39,221 nucleotides of DNA from Gordonia sputi NBRC 100414 (GCF_000248055.1 NZ_BAFC01000054.1:1-39221); one strand, 5' to 3'. Counted from the first letter of the stretch, positions 16,754 to 25,615 are shown. Notes: generated by a model from the letters alone, not told the origin. Numbers and translations are program-made.

Positions 16754-17800
16754 ATGACACTCACCGCAGACCAGTCCCCAGCCCACGCGCCGACCGGCGC
16801 GGCGGCCGACTTTCTCGCGCAACCCGTCGACCACCTGTCGAACATCCCATGGCCGTTCCCCGACGAGCTCGAGGAGTTCAACTACTCCGTCAACGTCGAG
16901 CCGGCCCGTGTTCCGCGTAGAACGCGCGGAGGGGAGTGGGGCCGCAACCTCGTCGACCTCGGCGGCGCCGAGTACACGTCGATCATGGCCGAGCGCAGGC
17001 GAATACTCGACGCCGATCCGTCTCGCGTGCGTATCCGACCCGGCATGGAGATCGCGTGCTGGGATCTGCTGCTGTACTACCTACGCGACCTCGCGCTCGC
17101 CTACCCACAATTCATGCACCTCGCCGAACTAGGGTCCGGCCGATTCCATTGGCGCAACGACCTTCTCGGCACCGACGCAGAGTTCACCCTCGGCGACGCG
17201 GCAACACTGCCCAGCGGACCGATGGACTTCCTCGCCCGTGAGGTTCCCGACGACCTGCTCCTGGTAGTCGAACGCGACGGCCGCCTGTACTTCGACGCCG
17301 GTGTCGTGACCTTCGCCGCGGCCTGGTCGGTGTCGTTCGACGTCGGCATGGACATGTACGAAATACATTCGCCCGTACCAGGTCTGATCCGTGACGGCAT
17401 CGTCGCCCGAGCCGAGCAGTTCCTGCGGAGGCTGCCCGCCGACCAGGTCTACCGTCGCGTGAACTGGACCCTCTCGGCGTCGGACTCGCACAAGCTCGAC
17501 GTCAGCCTCGAGGAGCTTCCCGAGTGGGGCCGCGACATCCCGGCTATGGTACGGGACAAGAACTTTGGCTCGGCGCGCTTGCGCATCGAGCTCGAGCACT
17601 TCATTCGACTCCCGATGTCGGGAGCCGTCACGTTCAACATCCGTACGTTCATGGCGTCGCTCGACGAGGTGCGACGTATCCCCGCGTGGTCGGCCCAGCT
17701 GGCCACCGTCATCGAGACCCTCGACGAGCGCATCGCCGCGTACAAGGGCTTCCTCGACTACCGCGACGACGTTGTCGCATATCTCCGCCAACCCGCCTAA
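16754..17800 (+). CDS. dmmC: stand-alone DUF3445 heme-dependent oxidative N-demethylase (DmmC-like)
   Basis: A 348-residue single-module paralogue of the N-terminal part of the 13811 fusion. Shared blocks are FNYSVNVEPA, HWRNDLL, FDAGVVTFAAAWSVSFDVGMDMYEIHSPVP, YRRVNWTL and RLPMSGAVTFNIRTF. The predicted role is oxygen- and reductase-dependent removal of a methyl group from a secondary amine, releasing formaldehyde. GAGGTGA five bases before the ATG supports the start. It lacks the DmmA tail, so it probably pairs with the stand-alone DmmA-like protein, while the fusion carries its own. The two copies differ enough in sequence to have different substrates. Confidence 0.87.
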   Translation: MTLTADQSPAHAPTGAAADFLAQPVDHLSNIPWPFPDELEEFNYSVNVEPARVPRRTRGGEWGRNLVDLGGAEYTSIMAERRRILDADPSRVRIRPGMEIACWDLLLYYLRDLALAYPQFMHLAELGSGRFHWRNDLLGTDAEFTLGDAATLPSGPMDFLAREVPDDLLLVVERDGRLYFDAGVVTFAAAWSVSFDVGMDMYEIHSPVPGLIRDGIVARAEQFLRRLPADQVYRRVNWTLSASDSHKLDVSLEELPEWGRDIPAMVRDKNFGSARLRIELEHFIRLPMSGAVTFNIRTFMASLDEVRRIPAWSAQLATVIETLDERIAAYKGFLDYRDDVVAYLRQPA

Positions 17801-17982
17801 CCCGCTGATCGACCCCACCCTTCGCTGATCGACGCCCGCCGCTGATCGAGCTTGTCGAGATCACCCCACCCACCGCTGATCGAGCCTGTCGAGATCACCC
17901 CACCCACCGCTGATCGAGCTTGTCGAGATCACCAACCCGCTGATCAACCCCACCACCGCTGATCGAGCTTGTCGAGATCACC
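17801..17982. repeat. hairpin repeat array, A-form, four full units
   Basis: Same family as the array before the DUF3445 gene. Full units begin at 17842, 17876 (one base variant, GCCTGTC), 17910 and 17959; shorter CTGATCGACC pieces sit in between. The array starts immediately after the TAA stop and runs to within about ten bases of the ribosome-binding site of the ammonium transporter gene. Confidence 0.88.
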
Positions 17983-17999
17983 AAACCCGAGGACCTGCC

Positions 18000-19379
18000 A
18001 TGGAACAACTTGCCGCCCACGCGGATCTGTCGTGGATGCTCGCCGCATTCGTGTTCGTTCTGCTCATGTTTCCCGGGCTCGCCTTCTATTACGGAGGCAT
18101 GCTCGGGTCGCGCAATGTGCTGAACATGATGACGATGGTGCTCATCACCCTCGGCATCACCAGCGTGCTCTACGTCGTGTACGGGTACGGCCTCGTCTCG
18201 GGGCCGTCGGTCAACGGATGGGGGCTGATCGGCAATCCTGCCGAATACATCGGGCTCCTGAACTTCCAAACCGATGACGGCTCCGGGGGAACCCAAGTCC
18301 TTTACTACGCAGCATGGTTCATCCTGTTCGCCGCGATCACCGTGGCGATCGTGGCCAGCGGCGCGGCTGGCCGCATGAAGTTCTCGGCTTGGCTCGTCTT
18401 TGTGCCGATCTGGTTGACGCTGGTCTACTTCCCGGTCGCCCACTGGGTATTCAGCGCCGACACCGACGACGCCAAGGGCGGCTTCCTGCTGAACAAGATC
18501 GGCATACACGATTTCGCGGGCGGTACTGCGGTGCACATGAATTCAGGTGTCGCAGCGCTTGCGCTGGCACTCGTGCTCGGTGCACGCCGTAAGCGCATGG
18601 AGCGCCCACACAACGTGCCGATGGTCCTTCTCGGTGGCGGCATCCTGTGGTTCGGCTGGTTCGGTTTCAACGGCAGCTGTGCCCTGGGGGCGACCTTCTT
18701 GACCCAGTTCGTCATCCTCAACACGCTGCTGGCCGGTAGCGCCGGCATGATCGGCTTCGCCATCATCGAGAGGATTCGTGAAGGCCACGTGACATCGTTG
18801 GGTGTCATCACCGGCGCGATCGCCGGGCTCGTCGGTATCACCCCGTCGGCCAATGCGGTCAATTCGATTGGTGCACTCTGCGTGGGACTGCTCGCGGCCG
18901 GCGTCGTCGCATTCCTGATGAGCATCAAGTCTCGGTTCAAGGTCGACGACAGCCTCGACGCCTTCATCGTCCACGGCATCGGCGGCATCGTCGGAACGTT
19001 TTGCATCGTGCTCTTCGCGGCGTCCGCCGCACCCGCAGGTCTGACGGGCATCCTCTTCGGTGGCGACTTCGGTCTCCTCTGGCGCGAACTCGCGGGCATC
19101 GTGATCACCTGCACGTTCTCGTTCGTGATGACCTGGCTCATTGCGAAGGCCATCGACAAGACGATCGGCCTGCGCGTCGACGCCGAGACCGAGACGCTTG
19201 GCCTCGATGCCACCATCCACGCCGAGACCGCCTACGAGATCCCCGCGGCAGGCGTCGGGCACGCTCAGGGTGGCTTCTCCGGTATTCATCCCGAGCGGGC
19301 CGCAGAGAACATCGAGCGCGAACTCCCCACTGCCACAACCACACAACCGGCTGGCGCCACCACAGCGACGTCATCCTGA
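18000..19379 (+). CDS. amtB: AmtB-type ammonium/methylammonium transporter
   Basis: A 459-residue membrane protein of the Amt/Mep/Rh family with about eleven transmembrane helices. Family blocks include MFPGLAFYYGGMLGSRNVLNMMTM near the N-terminus, DFAGGTAVHMNSGVAAL with the first pore histidine (about 178), WFGWFGFNGSCALGA, and DAFIVHGIGGIVGTF with the second pore histidine (about 324). AmtB proteins carry ammonium and also methylammonium. The ATG at 18000 has GAGGA seven bases upstream. Its position between amine oxygenases and the glutamine-synthetase-like gene suggests it takes up the amine substrate or recovers leaked ammonium or methylamine. The C-terminal tail is acidic and polar. Confidence 0.93.
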   Translation: MEQLAAHADLSWMLAAFVFVLLMFPGLAFYYGGMLGSRNVLNMMTMVLITLGITSVLYVVYGYGLVSGPSVNGWGLIGNPAEYIGLLNFQTDDGSGGTQVLYYAAWFILFAAITVAIVASGAAGRMKFSAWLVFVPIWLTLVYFPVAHWVFSADTDDAKGGFLLNKIGIHDFAGGTAVHMNSGVAALALALVLGARRKRMERPHNVPMVLLGGGILWFGWFGFNGSCALGATFLTQFVILNTLLAGSAGMIGFAIIERIREGHVTSLGVITGAIAGLVGITPSANAVNSIGALCVGLLAAGVVAFLMSIKSRFKVDDSLDAFIVHGIGGIVGTFCIVLFAASAAPAGLTGILFGGDFGLLWRELAGIVITCTFSFVMTWLIAKAIDKTIGLRVDAETETLGLDATIHAETAYEIPAAGVGHAQGGFSGIHPERAAENIERELPTATTTQPAGATTATSS

Positions 19380-19395
19380 GCAGTCCTCGACCGTG

Positions 19396-19441
19396 AGAAC
19401 GCCCGTGAGTGCGGAACGAGCCGCACACTCACGGGCGTTCT
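19396..19441 (+). terminator. strong hairpin after amtB
   Basis: AGAACGCCCGTGAGTG at 19396-19411 pairs perfectly with its reverse complement at 19426-19441 around a 14-base loop. It begins 17 bases after the amtB stop. No T-tract follows, which is common for actinobacterial terminators. It separates the oxygenase-amtB transcript from the glnT promoter. Confidence 0.75.
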
Positions 19442-19460
19442 GCGTCCCGGAGTCGGGTCT

Positions 19461-19506
19461 GCCGACTGTGCGCTCCATCCCGCCGAGCGTGCACCCGCCT
19501 CATCCC
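19461..19506. repeat. two degenerate copies of the 21-bp repeat
   Basis: GCCGACTGTGCGCTCCATC starting at 19461 and a more diverged copy starting at 19482 belong to the same family as the array at 10497-10620. They lie between the amtB hairpin and the glnT promoter. Confidence 0.65.
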
Positions 19507-19553
19507 GATACCACGACCTCACGCGGGCTTAACGCAACCGCAATACCCGAAGC

Positions 19554-19595
19554 GTCTACTGGGACTAGACAAAGGTTCATACGAGTAGACATACT
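19554..19595 (+). promoter_or_regulatory. glnT promoter with repeated TAGAC operator
   Basis: GTCTA at 19554-19558 and TAGAC at 19566-19570 form an inverted repeat. CTAGAC (19565-19570) and GTAGAC (19585-19590) lie exactly 20 bases apart. A promoter can be drawn through them: TAGACA at 19566-19571 (5 of 6 to TTGACA), 18 bases, then CATACT at 19590-19595. The operator copies therefore overlap both promoter boxes, which fits repression. TTCATACGAGTAGACA at 19576-19591 matches the site upstream of the cupin gene in 15 of 16 bases. Confidence 0.5.
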
Positions 19596-19628
19596 GGATT
19601 CACTCCCACCCGAACTCCCGGAGCAACC

Positions 19629-20975
19629 ATGACTGACACCCAGACCCTCGCCGAGCTCTGCGAGGCCAACAACACCAAGTTCATCCTCGCCATGTTCGTC
19701 GACCTTCGTGGCAAGCCATGCGCCAAGCTCGTTCCGGTCGAGGCCGTCGACGAATTGGCCACCGACGGAGTCGGTTTCGCCGGCTACGCCGTGGGCGCGA
19801 TCGGCCAGGAGCCCAAAGACCCCGACCTGATGGCCATCCCCGACGTCTCGTCGTTCCTCCCGGTGCCCTTCATCAAGGAGGGGCTGGCCATCGTCCACTG
19901 TGATCCCTACGTGCTGGGCAAGCCGTGGCCGTTCGCTCCCCGCAACATCCTCAAGTCGCTGATCGCACAGACCGCCGACGCCGGCTTCGAGCCCTGGGTC
20001 GGCGCAGAGGTCGAGTACTTCCTGCTCAAGCGCGACGCCAGCGGCTCGCTGATCACCGCAGACGCGGCCGACGACTCCGACCGACCCTGCTACGACGTCC
20101 GCGGCCTCACCCGCATGTACGACCACCTCACCACTGTTTCGACGGCCATGAACCAGCTCGGCTGGAGTAACTACGCCAACGACCACGAAGACGGCAACGG
20201 CCAGTTCGAGCAGAACTTCGCCTATTCCGACGCGCTGACCACCGCCGACCGCGTGATCACCCTGCGCTACCTGCTCTCCACCTTCGCCGCCGAGCGCGGC
20301 ATGGTCGCTACCTTCATGCCCAAGCCCTTCGCCGAACGCACCGGTTCCGGTCTACACCTTCACCTTTCGCTCACCTCGGCCGGAAACCCGGTGTTCCCGA
20401 ACGCAGCCGACGACGATGAGCGTGGCCTCGGCCTCTCAGCGCAGGCATATGGATTCGTCGGTGGCATCCTCGAGCATGCTCCCGCCCTGCAGGCCGTGAT
20501 GGCACCAACAGTCAACTCCTACAAGCGAACTGGTGCCACCGCGACCCGATCGGGCGCATCGTGGGCACCCCGAGTCCCCACTTACGGCGGCAACGACCGC
20601 ACCCACTACGTCCGCATCCCCGACGAGCAGCGCGTCGAACTACGCGGCGGCGACGGCTCGGCCAACCCGTACCTGGCCATCGCGGCGGCGCTCGGCGCGG
20701 GACTCGACGGCATCAAGCGCAGCCTCGACCCCGGCGCGCTCGGCACCTGCCCTAAGCACATCTCTTCACTGCCGCTAACCCTGCTGCACGCCGTCGAAGC
20801 GCTCGAAGCCGACGCGGTCGTCACAGCGACGCTCGACGCCGCGATCCCCGACGAGTGGCCCGCCGACGCACAGACCGTCTCGCAGTACTTCTCGCACCTC
20901 AAGCGCGAGGAGTTCTTCGCGTGGCACTCCGCCGTCTCGCCCTGGGAGGTCGACCAGTACCTGACGGCCTTCTAG
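19629..20975 (+). CDS. glnT: type III glutamine-synthetase-like ligase (GlnT / gamma-glutamylmethylamide synthetase type)
   Basis: A 448-residue ATP-dependent gamma-glutamyl ligase. Glutamine synthetase blocks are present: the N-terminal beta-grasp (FILAMFVDLRGKPCAKLVP), EVEYFLL with a metal-binding glutamate, GNGQFEQNFAY, the ATP/glutamate site PFAERTGSGLHLHLSL, and the C-terminal RVELRGGDGSANPYLAIAA. There is no adenylylation loop of the GlnA type. Members of this subgroup either make glutamine (GlnT) or gamma-glutamylmethylamide from methylamine (GmaS). The flanking N-demethylase and Mgs-like genes favour the second reaction, but sequence alone does not decide. GGAG eight bases before the ATG sets the start. 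Confidence 0.87.
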   Translation: MTDTQTLAELCEANNTKFILAMFVDLRGKPCAKLVPVEAVDELATDGVGFAGYAVGAIGQEPKDPDLMAIPDVSSFLPVPFIKEGLAIVHCDPYVLGKPWPFAPRNILKSLIAQTADAGFEPWVGAEVEYFLLKRDASGSLITADAADDSDRPCYDVRGLTRMYDHLTTVSTAMNQLGWSNYANDHEDGNGQFEQNFAYSDALTTADRVITLRYLLSTFAAERGMVATFMPKPFAERTGSGLHLHLSLTSAGNPVFPNAADDDERGLGLSAQAYGFVGGILEHAPALQAVMAPTVNSYKRTGATATRSGASWAPRVPTYGGNDRTHYVRIPDEQRVELRGGDGSANPYLAIAAALGAGLDGIKRSLDPGALGTCPKHISSLPLTLLHAVEALEADAVVTATLDAAIPDEWPADAQTVSQYFSHLKREEFFAWHSAVSPWEVDQYLTAF

Positions 20976-21174
20976 ACCACCCGCTGATCGAGCCGACCAC
21001 CGCTGATCGAGCTCCCCACCCGCTGATCGAGCCGGCCACCGCTGATCGAGCTTGTCGAGATCACCCACCCGCTGATCGAAACAACACCCGCTGATCGAGC
21101 CAACCCACCGCTGATCGAGCTCCCCACCCGCTGATCGAGCTCCCCACCCGCTGATCGAGCTTGTCGAGATCACC
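20976..21174. repeat. hairpin repeat array, A-form, two full units
   Basis: Full units begin at 21042 and 21151. About seven short CTGATCGAGC pieces with CCCCACC spacers lie around them. The array starts about ten bases after the glnT stop and ends shortly before the ribosome-binding site (GAAAGG) of the amidotransferase gene. Confidence 0.87.
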
Positions 21175-21197
21175 CCAACCAACGAAAGGTCCACATC

Positions 21198-22094
21198 ATG
21201 TGCGGAATCGTCGGGTTGCACCTGCGCAACCCCGATCTCTATCCCCGCCTCGGGGAACTCCTCTCCGGAATGCTCGGCGAGATGCAAGACCGCGGTGCTG
21301 ATTCGGCGGGCATCGCCGTCTACGGCAACCCGGAGTGGGCGCCCGCCGGACACGGCTGCGTCTGCCTCCTCGACGCCGACGTCGAACCTGCCGACGCCGC
21401 AGCCCTTCTCACCTCGACGCTCGGTACACCCGTTGCCGCGCAGAAGGTCGACGACACGCTGGTCGTATCGGCGGACCTCGACTCGGCAACCGTCCTCGAC
21501 GCTGCCCGCTCCGCCTTTCCGACGGCGCTCGTCGCAGGCTTCGGCTCCGACCTGACCGTGCTCAAAGGTGTTGGTGCACCACGAGATCTAGCGCAGAAGT
21601 GGAACCTTGCATCGGCGTCGGGCTGGCAGGGCGTCGGACATACTCGCATGGCGACGGAATCGGCTGTGACTCCGTCGGGTGCACACCCCTTCGCCGTCGG
21701 TCCGGAGCAGTGCCTGGTGCACAACGGTTCGTTCTCCAACCATGCGACGATCCGCCGCGAATTGCGCTCTCAGGGCGTCGAATTCGACAGTGAGAACGAC
21801 ACCGAGGTCGGTGCGCGCTTCGTCGCCCATCAGCTCGCGCAGGGCAAGGACGTCGAAACGGCACTGAAAGAGGTGTGTGCCACCTTCGATGGCTTCTACA
21901 CACTCCTCGTCTCCAACCGCGACTCCTTCGCGGTTGTCCGTGACGCCATCGCCTGCAAGCCCGCGGTCATCGCCGAGACACCCGACTGGGTCGCGATGGC
22001 GAGCGAATATCGCGCTCTTGCACACCTTCCCGGAGTCGACGAGGCTCGCATCTGGGAGCCCGAGCCCGAGGTGGTCTACGCATGGACACGCTGA
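21198..22094 (+). CDS. mgsA: class II glutamine-amidotransferase subunit (MgsA/GlxB-like)
   Basis: A 298-residue N-terminal-nucleophile amidotransferase. It begins MCGIVGLH, so Cys2 becomes the catalytic N-terminus after Met removal. Further glutamine-site blocks are GHTRMATES, HNGSFSNHATIRREL and ENDTEVGARF. In large glutamate synthases this domain is part of one long chain; here it is a separate subunit, as in GlxB and in MgsA of N-methylglutamate synthase. GAAAGG lies upstream of the ATG. It overlaps or nearly meets the next gene, with which it forms a heteromeric enzyme. Confidence 0.88.
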   Translation: MCGIVGLHLRNPDLYPRLGELLSGMLGEMQDRGADSAGIAVYGNPEWAPAGHGCVCLLDADVEPADAAALLTSTLGTPVAAQKVDDTLVVSADLDSATVLDAARSAFPTALVAGFGSDLTVLKGVGAPRDLAQKWNLASASGWQGVGHTRMATESAVTPSGAHPFAVGPEQCLVHNGSFSNHATIRRELRSQGVEFDSENDTEVGARFVAHQLAQGKDVETALKEVCATFDGFYTLLVSNRDSFAVVRDAIACKPAVIAETPDWVAMASEYRALAHLPGVDEARIWEPEPEVVYAWTR

Positions 22095-22132
22095 CAGCAA
22101 CCCCAACCACATCCTCGCCCACGGAGAATCCG

Positions 22133-22813
22133 ATGACCGATCTGTACTTCGACCTCGACACCACACCACTGCGTGAGATCAATTCGGCTCTGCACGGCGA
22201 CATCTCGGGCGAGGTGATGATCGACAACCCGCACGGCGCACATAGCGTCGCGGCAGGCGTGAACGCCCCGGTCAAGATCACCGTCAACGGACACGTCGGC
22301 TACTACGCGGCGGGTATGAATCAGCAGGCCGAGATCATCATCAACGGCAACGCCGGAACCGGTGTCGCCGAGAACATGATGAGCGGAACCGTCGTCGTCA
22401 AGGGCAACGCGTCCCAGTCGGCCGGCGCGACCGCCCACGGCGGACTGCTCGTCGTCGAGGGCGACGCCGCGGCCCGCTGCGGCATCTCGATGAAGGGTGT
22501 CGACATCGTGGTCGGCGGCAACGTCGGCCACAGCAGCGCATTCATGGCGCAGGCCGGGCGCCTGGTCATCCGCGGCGACGCCGGACACGGCCTCGGCGAC
22601 TCGATCTACGAAACCCGCTTGTACGTGCGGGGTTCCGTCGCATCCCTCGGCGCCGACTGCGTGGCCAAGCCGATGCGCAGCGAGCACCTCGAAGAACTCG
22701 CCGGACTCCTCAAGGCCGCCGGCTTCAAGGACGACGACCTGTCCGCGTACACCCGCTACGGCTCCGCCCGCGAGCTCTACCACTTCCACGTCGACAACTC
22801 GTCCGCCTACTGA
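22133..22813 (+). CDS. mgsB: glutamate-synthase GXGXG subunit (MgsB/GlxC-like)
   Basis: A 226-residue protein corresponding to the C-terminal right-handed beta-helix domain of glutamate synthase. Its repeating hydrophobic-Gly strands are obvious (VNGHVGYYAAGMN, INGNAGTGVAENM, VKGNASQSAGATAHGG, IRGDAGHGLGDS). This domain has a structural role linking the ammonia-producing and FMN domains. The ATG at 22133 is preferred over one at 22082 (which would overlap mgsA) because ACGGAGAATCC stands directly before it, the same leader sequence that precedes the next subunit gene. Confidence 0.86.
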   Translation: MTDLYFDLDTTPLREINSALHGDISGEVMIDNPHGAHSVAAGVNAPVKITVNGHVGYYAAGMNQQAEIIINGNAGTGVAENMMSGTVVVKGNASQSAGATAHGGLLVVEGDAAARCGISMKGVDIVVGGNVGHSSAFMAQAGRLVIRGDAGHGLGDSIYETRLYVRGSVASLGADCVAKPMRSEHLEELAGLLKAAGFKDDDLSAYTRYGSARELYHFHVDNSSAY

Positions 22814-23025
22814 CGCCGGCCACCCGGCGGTCGAGCGCTCAACCCTCGCTGGTCGAGCCACAACCGCTGGTCGAGCTTGTCGAGACCACCCCACCCGCCG
22901 GCCGAGCCCTACTCTCGCTGGTCGAGCTTGTCGAGACCACCCACCTCGCCGGCCGAGCCCCGCCCGCCGGTCGAGCCCACCCGCTGGTCGAGCCACACCC
23001 GCTGGTCGAGCCCGTCGAGACCACT
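22814..23025. repeat. hairpin repeat array, G-form, three full units
   Basis: Full units begin at 22867, 22918 and 23002 (the last reads GAGCCCGTC). All have the G-form stem, TGGTC paired with GACCA, unlike the A-form arrays upstream. Short CTGGTCGAGCC and CCGGYCGAGCC pieces fill the rest. It lies between the MgsB-like and MgsC-like genes and stops just before the ribosome-binding site. Confidence 0.88.
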
Positions 23026-23044
23026 ACCCACAACGGAGAATCCC

Positions 23045-24379
23045 ATGTCCAACCTCAGCAACGCGCAGCGCGGTCTGCGCGAGTCGGCGACCTTCGATCG
23101 CTCAACCATCGCCGAGATCCAACGCGCCGCGGAGACAGGCGTTTACGACATCCGCGGGTGGGGCGCCAAGCGCAAACTGCCGCACTTCGACGACCTCCTG
23201 TTCCTCGGTGCCTCCATGTCGCGCTACCCCTTGGAGGGCTACCGCGAGCGCTGCGGCACCGACGTCACGCTCGGCACCCGCAACGCGAAGTACCCGCTGC
23301 ACCTCGACACCCCTGTCACCATCGCGGGCATGAGCTTCGGCGCGTTGTCGGCAGGCGCGAAGGAGGCGCTTGGCCGTGGAGCGTCGGAGGTCGGGACGTC
23401 GACCACCACAGGCGACGGCGGCATGACCCCCGAGGAGCGCGGACAGTCCAAGAACCTTGTCTACCAGTACCTTCCGTCGCGCTACGGGATGAACCCCGAC
23501 GACCTGCGCAAGGCCGACGCGATCGAGGTCGTCCTCGGACAGGGCGCAAAGCCGGGCGGCGGCGGAATGCTGTTGGGCCAGAAGATCACTGAGCGTGTGG
23601 CGGGTATGCGCACCCTGCCCGTCGGTATCGATCAGCGAAGCGCCTCGCGGCACCCCGACTGGACAGGTCCGGACGACCTCGCGATCAAGATCAACGAACT
23701 GCGCGAGATCACCGACTGGGAGAAGCCGATCTACGTCAAGGTCGGCGCCACCCGCACCTACTACGACGTCAAGCTCGCGGTGCATTCCGGCGCCGACGTC
23801 GTCGTGGTCGACGGCATGCAGGGCGGAACGGCCGCCACCCAGGAAGTCTTCATCGAGCACGTCGGCATTCCGACACTCGCCGCGATTCCCCAAGCGGTGC
23901 AGGCACTTCAAGAGCTCGGAGTGCACCGGGAGGTCCAGCTCATCGTCTCCGGCGGCATCCGCAACGGCGCCGACGTCGCGAAGGCCATGGCACTCGGAGC
24001 CGACGCCGTGGCGATCGGTACCGCCGCACTGATTGCCTTGGGCGACAACGATCCTCGATACCAGGACGAGTACGCGGCACTGGGATCGGCCGCGGGCTTC
24101 TACGACGACTTCCAGAACGGCAAGGATCCGGCCGGTATCACCACCCAGGACCCGGAGCTGTCTGCGCGCTTCGACCCGATCGCCGGTGGACGCCGACTCG
24201 CCAACTTCCTGCGCGTGACCACGATGGAGGCGCAGACCATCGCCCGCGCCTGCGGCAAGGCACACCTGCATCACCTGGAACCCGAAGACCTGGTGGCGAT
24301 CTCGATCGAGGCCGCGGCCATGGCGCGCGTTCCGCTCGCGGGTACCAACTGGATCCCCGGGACGGGAGCGGGTCTGTGA
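23045..24379 (+). CDS. mgsC: FMN-binding glutamate-synthase subunit (MgsC/GlxD-like)
   Basis: A 444-residue (beta/alpha)8-barrel of the glutamate synthase FMN family. Blocks include MSFGALSAGAKEALGRGAS, TTTGDGGMTPEERG, GQGAKPGGGGMLLG, the phosphate-binding strands VVVDGMQGGTAATQE and LIVSGGIRNGADVAKAMALGADAVAIGTAAL. With the amidotransferase and GXGXG subunits it would make N-methylglutamate (or glutamate) from 2-oxoglutarate or glutamate and a gamma-glutamyl donor. GGAGAA before the ATG supports the start. The stop overlaps the FAD oxidoreductase start by four bases (GTGA). Confidence 0.88.
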   Translation: MSNLSNAQRGLRESATFDRSTIAEIQRAAETGVYDIRGWGAKRKLPHFDDLLFLGASMSRYPLEGYRERCGTDVTLGTRNAKYPLHLDTPVTIAGMSFGALSAGAKEALGRGASEVGTSTTTGDGGMTPEERGQSKNLVYQYLPSRYGMNPDDLRKADAIEVVLGQGAKPGGGGMLLGQKITERVAGMRTLPVGIDQRSASRHPDWTGPDDLAIKINELREITDWEKPIYVKVGATRTYYDVKLAVHSGADVVVVDGMQGGTAATQEVFIEHVGIPTLAAIPQAVQALQELGVHREVQLIVSGGIRNGADVAKAMALGADAVAIGTAALIALGDNDPRYQDEYAALGSAAGFYDDFQNGKDPAGITTQDPELSARFDPIAGGRRLANFLRVTTMEAQTIARACGKAHLHHLEPEDLVAISIEAAAMARVPLAGTNWIPGTGAGL

Positions 24380-25566
24380 GTACCGAAACCGCATCCATCG
24401 TCATCATCGGCGGTGGCCTCGAGGGCGTCGCGACGGCGTGGGCGCTGGCGCAGCGCGGCATCACAGATGTCGTTGTGTGCGAGCGCGATACCGTCGGAGG
24501 AGGAATGACGGGCAAGTCGTCGGGCATCGTCCGTTGCCACTACGGTGTCAGTTCGCTCGCGGCCATGGCTGCCATCGGCCTCGAGGTGTTCGAAAAGGCC
24601 GAGGAGATCTTCGGCACCGACATCGGCTTCCGCCAGACCGGCTACGTCGTCGGAGTCGGGGAGCCCAACGTCGAGAATCTTCGGAAAAGCCTTGCAGCCC
24701 AGCGCGAGGTCGGAGTGCAGACCGAGGAGATGGACATCTCCGACGTGGCAAAGCTCTGGCCAGCAGCCGATCTCGAACCGTTCGCCGCGTTCGGCTGGGA
24801 AGAACGAGGCGGCTACGGTGACGCGTATCAGACTGCGCAGGCGTTCGCGGCGTCGGCGCGAGCTGCCGGTGTCCGAATCAAACAGGGCACCACGGTTTCC
24901 GGTCTGCTGACCGACGGAGAGCGCGTCAGCGGAGTCGAACTCACCGACCACTCGACCATCTCCGCCGACACGGTCGTCGTCGCGACAGGCGTCTGGACCA
25001 AGCCCTTCCTCGACAGGTACGGCATCGACGTCCCGATCACGGTGCACCGCGAGCAGATCGTGATGATCCATCCGGGCATGGAACTCGGTGAGGTGCCGGT
25101 GTTCTCGGACTTGGTGTCGCTGCAGTACGTGCGCCCGGACGTCCGCGGTGAGATCCTGTTCGGCAACTCAGATCTCGCCGAGCTAGAGGTCGCCAACCCC
25201 GACGGTTACCTCAATCGCGCCGACGAGGCATTCCTCGACCTCACCGTCGACAAGGTCGGCACCCGATTCCCGGCCTTCACCGACGCGAGCATCACCAGCA
25301 GCTACGCGGGCTGCTACGACGTCACGCCCGACTGGAACCCGGTGATCTCCACCGGTCCGCTCGACGGACTCGTCATCGCCGCCGGATTCAGCGGTCACGG
25401 TTTCAAGATCTCGCCGGCCGTCGGGCGTCTCGTCGCCGACCTCGTCGTTGACGGTCGCAGCAACGATCCGCGCATCCCGGAATCCGACTTCCGGCTGTCC
25501 CGCTTCGACGACGGTGACCTGCTCAAGACCAGATTCCCGTACGTCGGCGCGGGCGAGATGCGGTAG
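24376..25566 (+). CDS. sarcosine-oxidase-beta-like FAD-dependent oxidoreductase
   Basis: A 396-residue flavoprotein of the D-amino-acid-oxidase/DAO family. The N-terminus has the FAD-binding Rossmann motif (VIIGGGLEGVATAWALAQRG then VVVCERD), and near the C-terminus lies YDVTPDWNPVIS with GLVIAAGFSGHGFKISPAVG, typical of sarcosine oxidase beta and N-methylglutamate dehydrogenase subunit A-like proteins. It is a single chain: no alpha, gamma or delta partner genes are adjacent. Its likely job is oxidation of an N-methyl amino acid, most plausibly N-methylglutamate, to the amino acid plus formaldehyde; this is inferred from position. It is translationally coupled to the MgsC-like gene. Confidence 0.85.
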   Translation: MSTETASIVIIGGGLEGVATAWALAQRGITDVVVCERDTVGGGMTGKSSGIVRCHYGVSSLAAMAAIGLEVFEKAEEIFGTDIGFRQTGYVVGVGEPNVENLRKSLAAQREVGVQTEEMDISDVAKLWPAADLEPFAAFGWEERGGYGDAYQTAQAFAASARAAGVRIKQGTTVSGLLTDGERVSGVELTDHSTISADTVVVATGVWTKPFLDRYGIDVPITVHREQIVMIHPGMELGEVPVFSDLVSLQYVRPDVRGEILFGNSDLAELEVANPDGYLNRADEAFLDLTVDKVGTRFPAFTDASITSSYAGCYDVTPDWNPVISTGPLDGLVIAAGFSGHGFKISPAVGRLVADLVVDGRSNDPRIPESDFRLSRFDDGDLLKTRFPYVGAGEMR

Positions 25567-25615
25567 CGGATGTGTGCTCTGTACGGCGGAACACCGACGT
25601 CCGCCGGACCTCGCC

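Noticed and set aside
16408..17982. The regular short repeats as a possible CRISPR array
   Set aside because: Distances between units vary from 34 to 68 bases, the spacers are themselves repeats, the unit has many truncated forms, and no cas genes are present.
18000..19379. AmtB as a gene unrelated to the amine genes, placed by chance
   Set aside because: It is on the same strand between the oxygenase and glnT genes, shares the repeat-filled junction, and the family carries methylammonium.
22082..22132. Earlier ATG start for the MgsB-like gene
   Set aside because: It would overlap the preceding gene and add a low-complexity Thr/Pro leader; the ATG at 22133 has a strong ribosome-binding site shared with the next gene.
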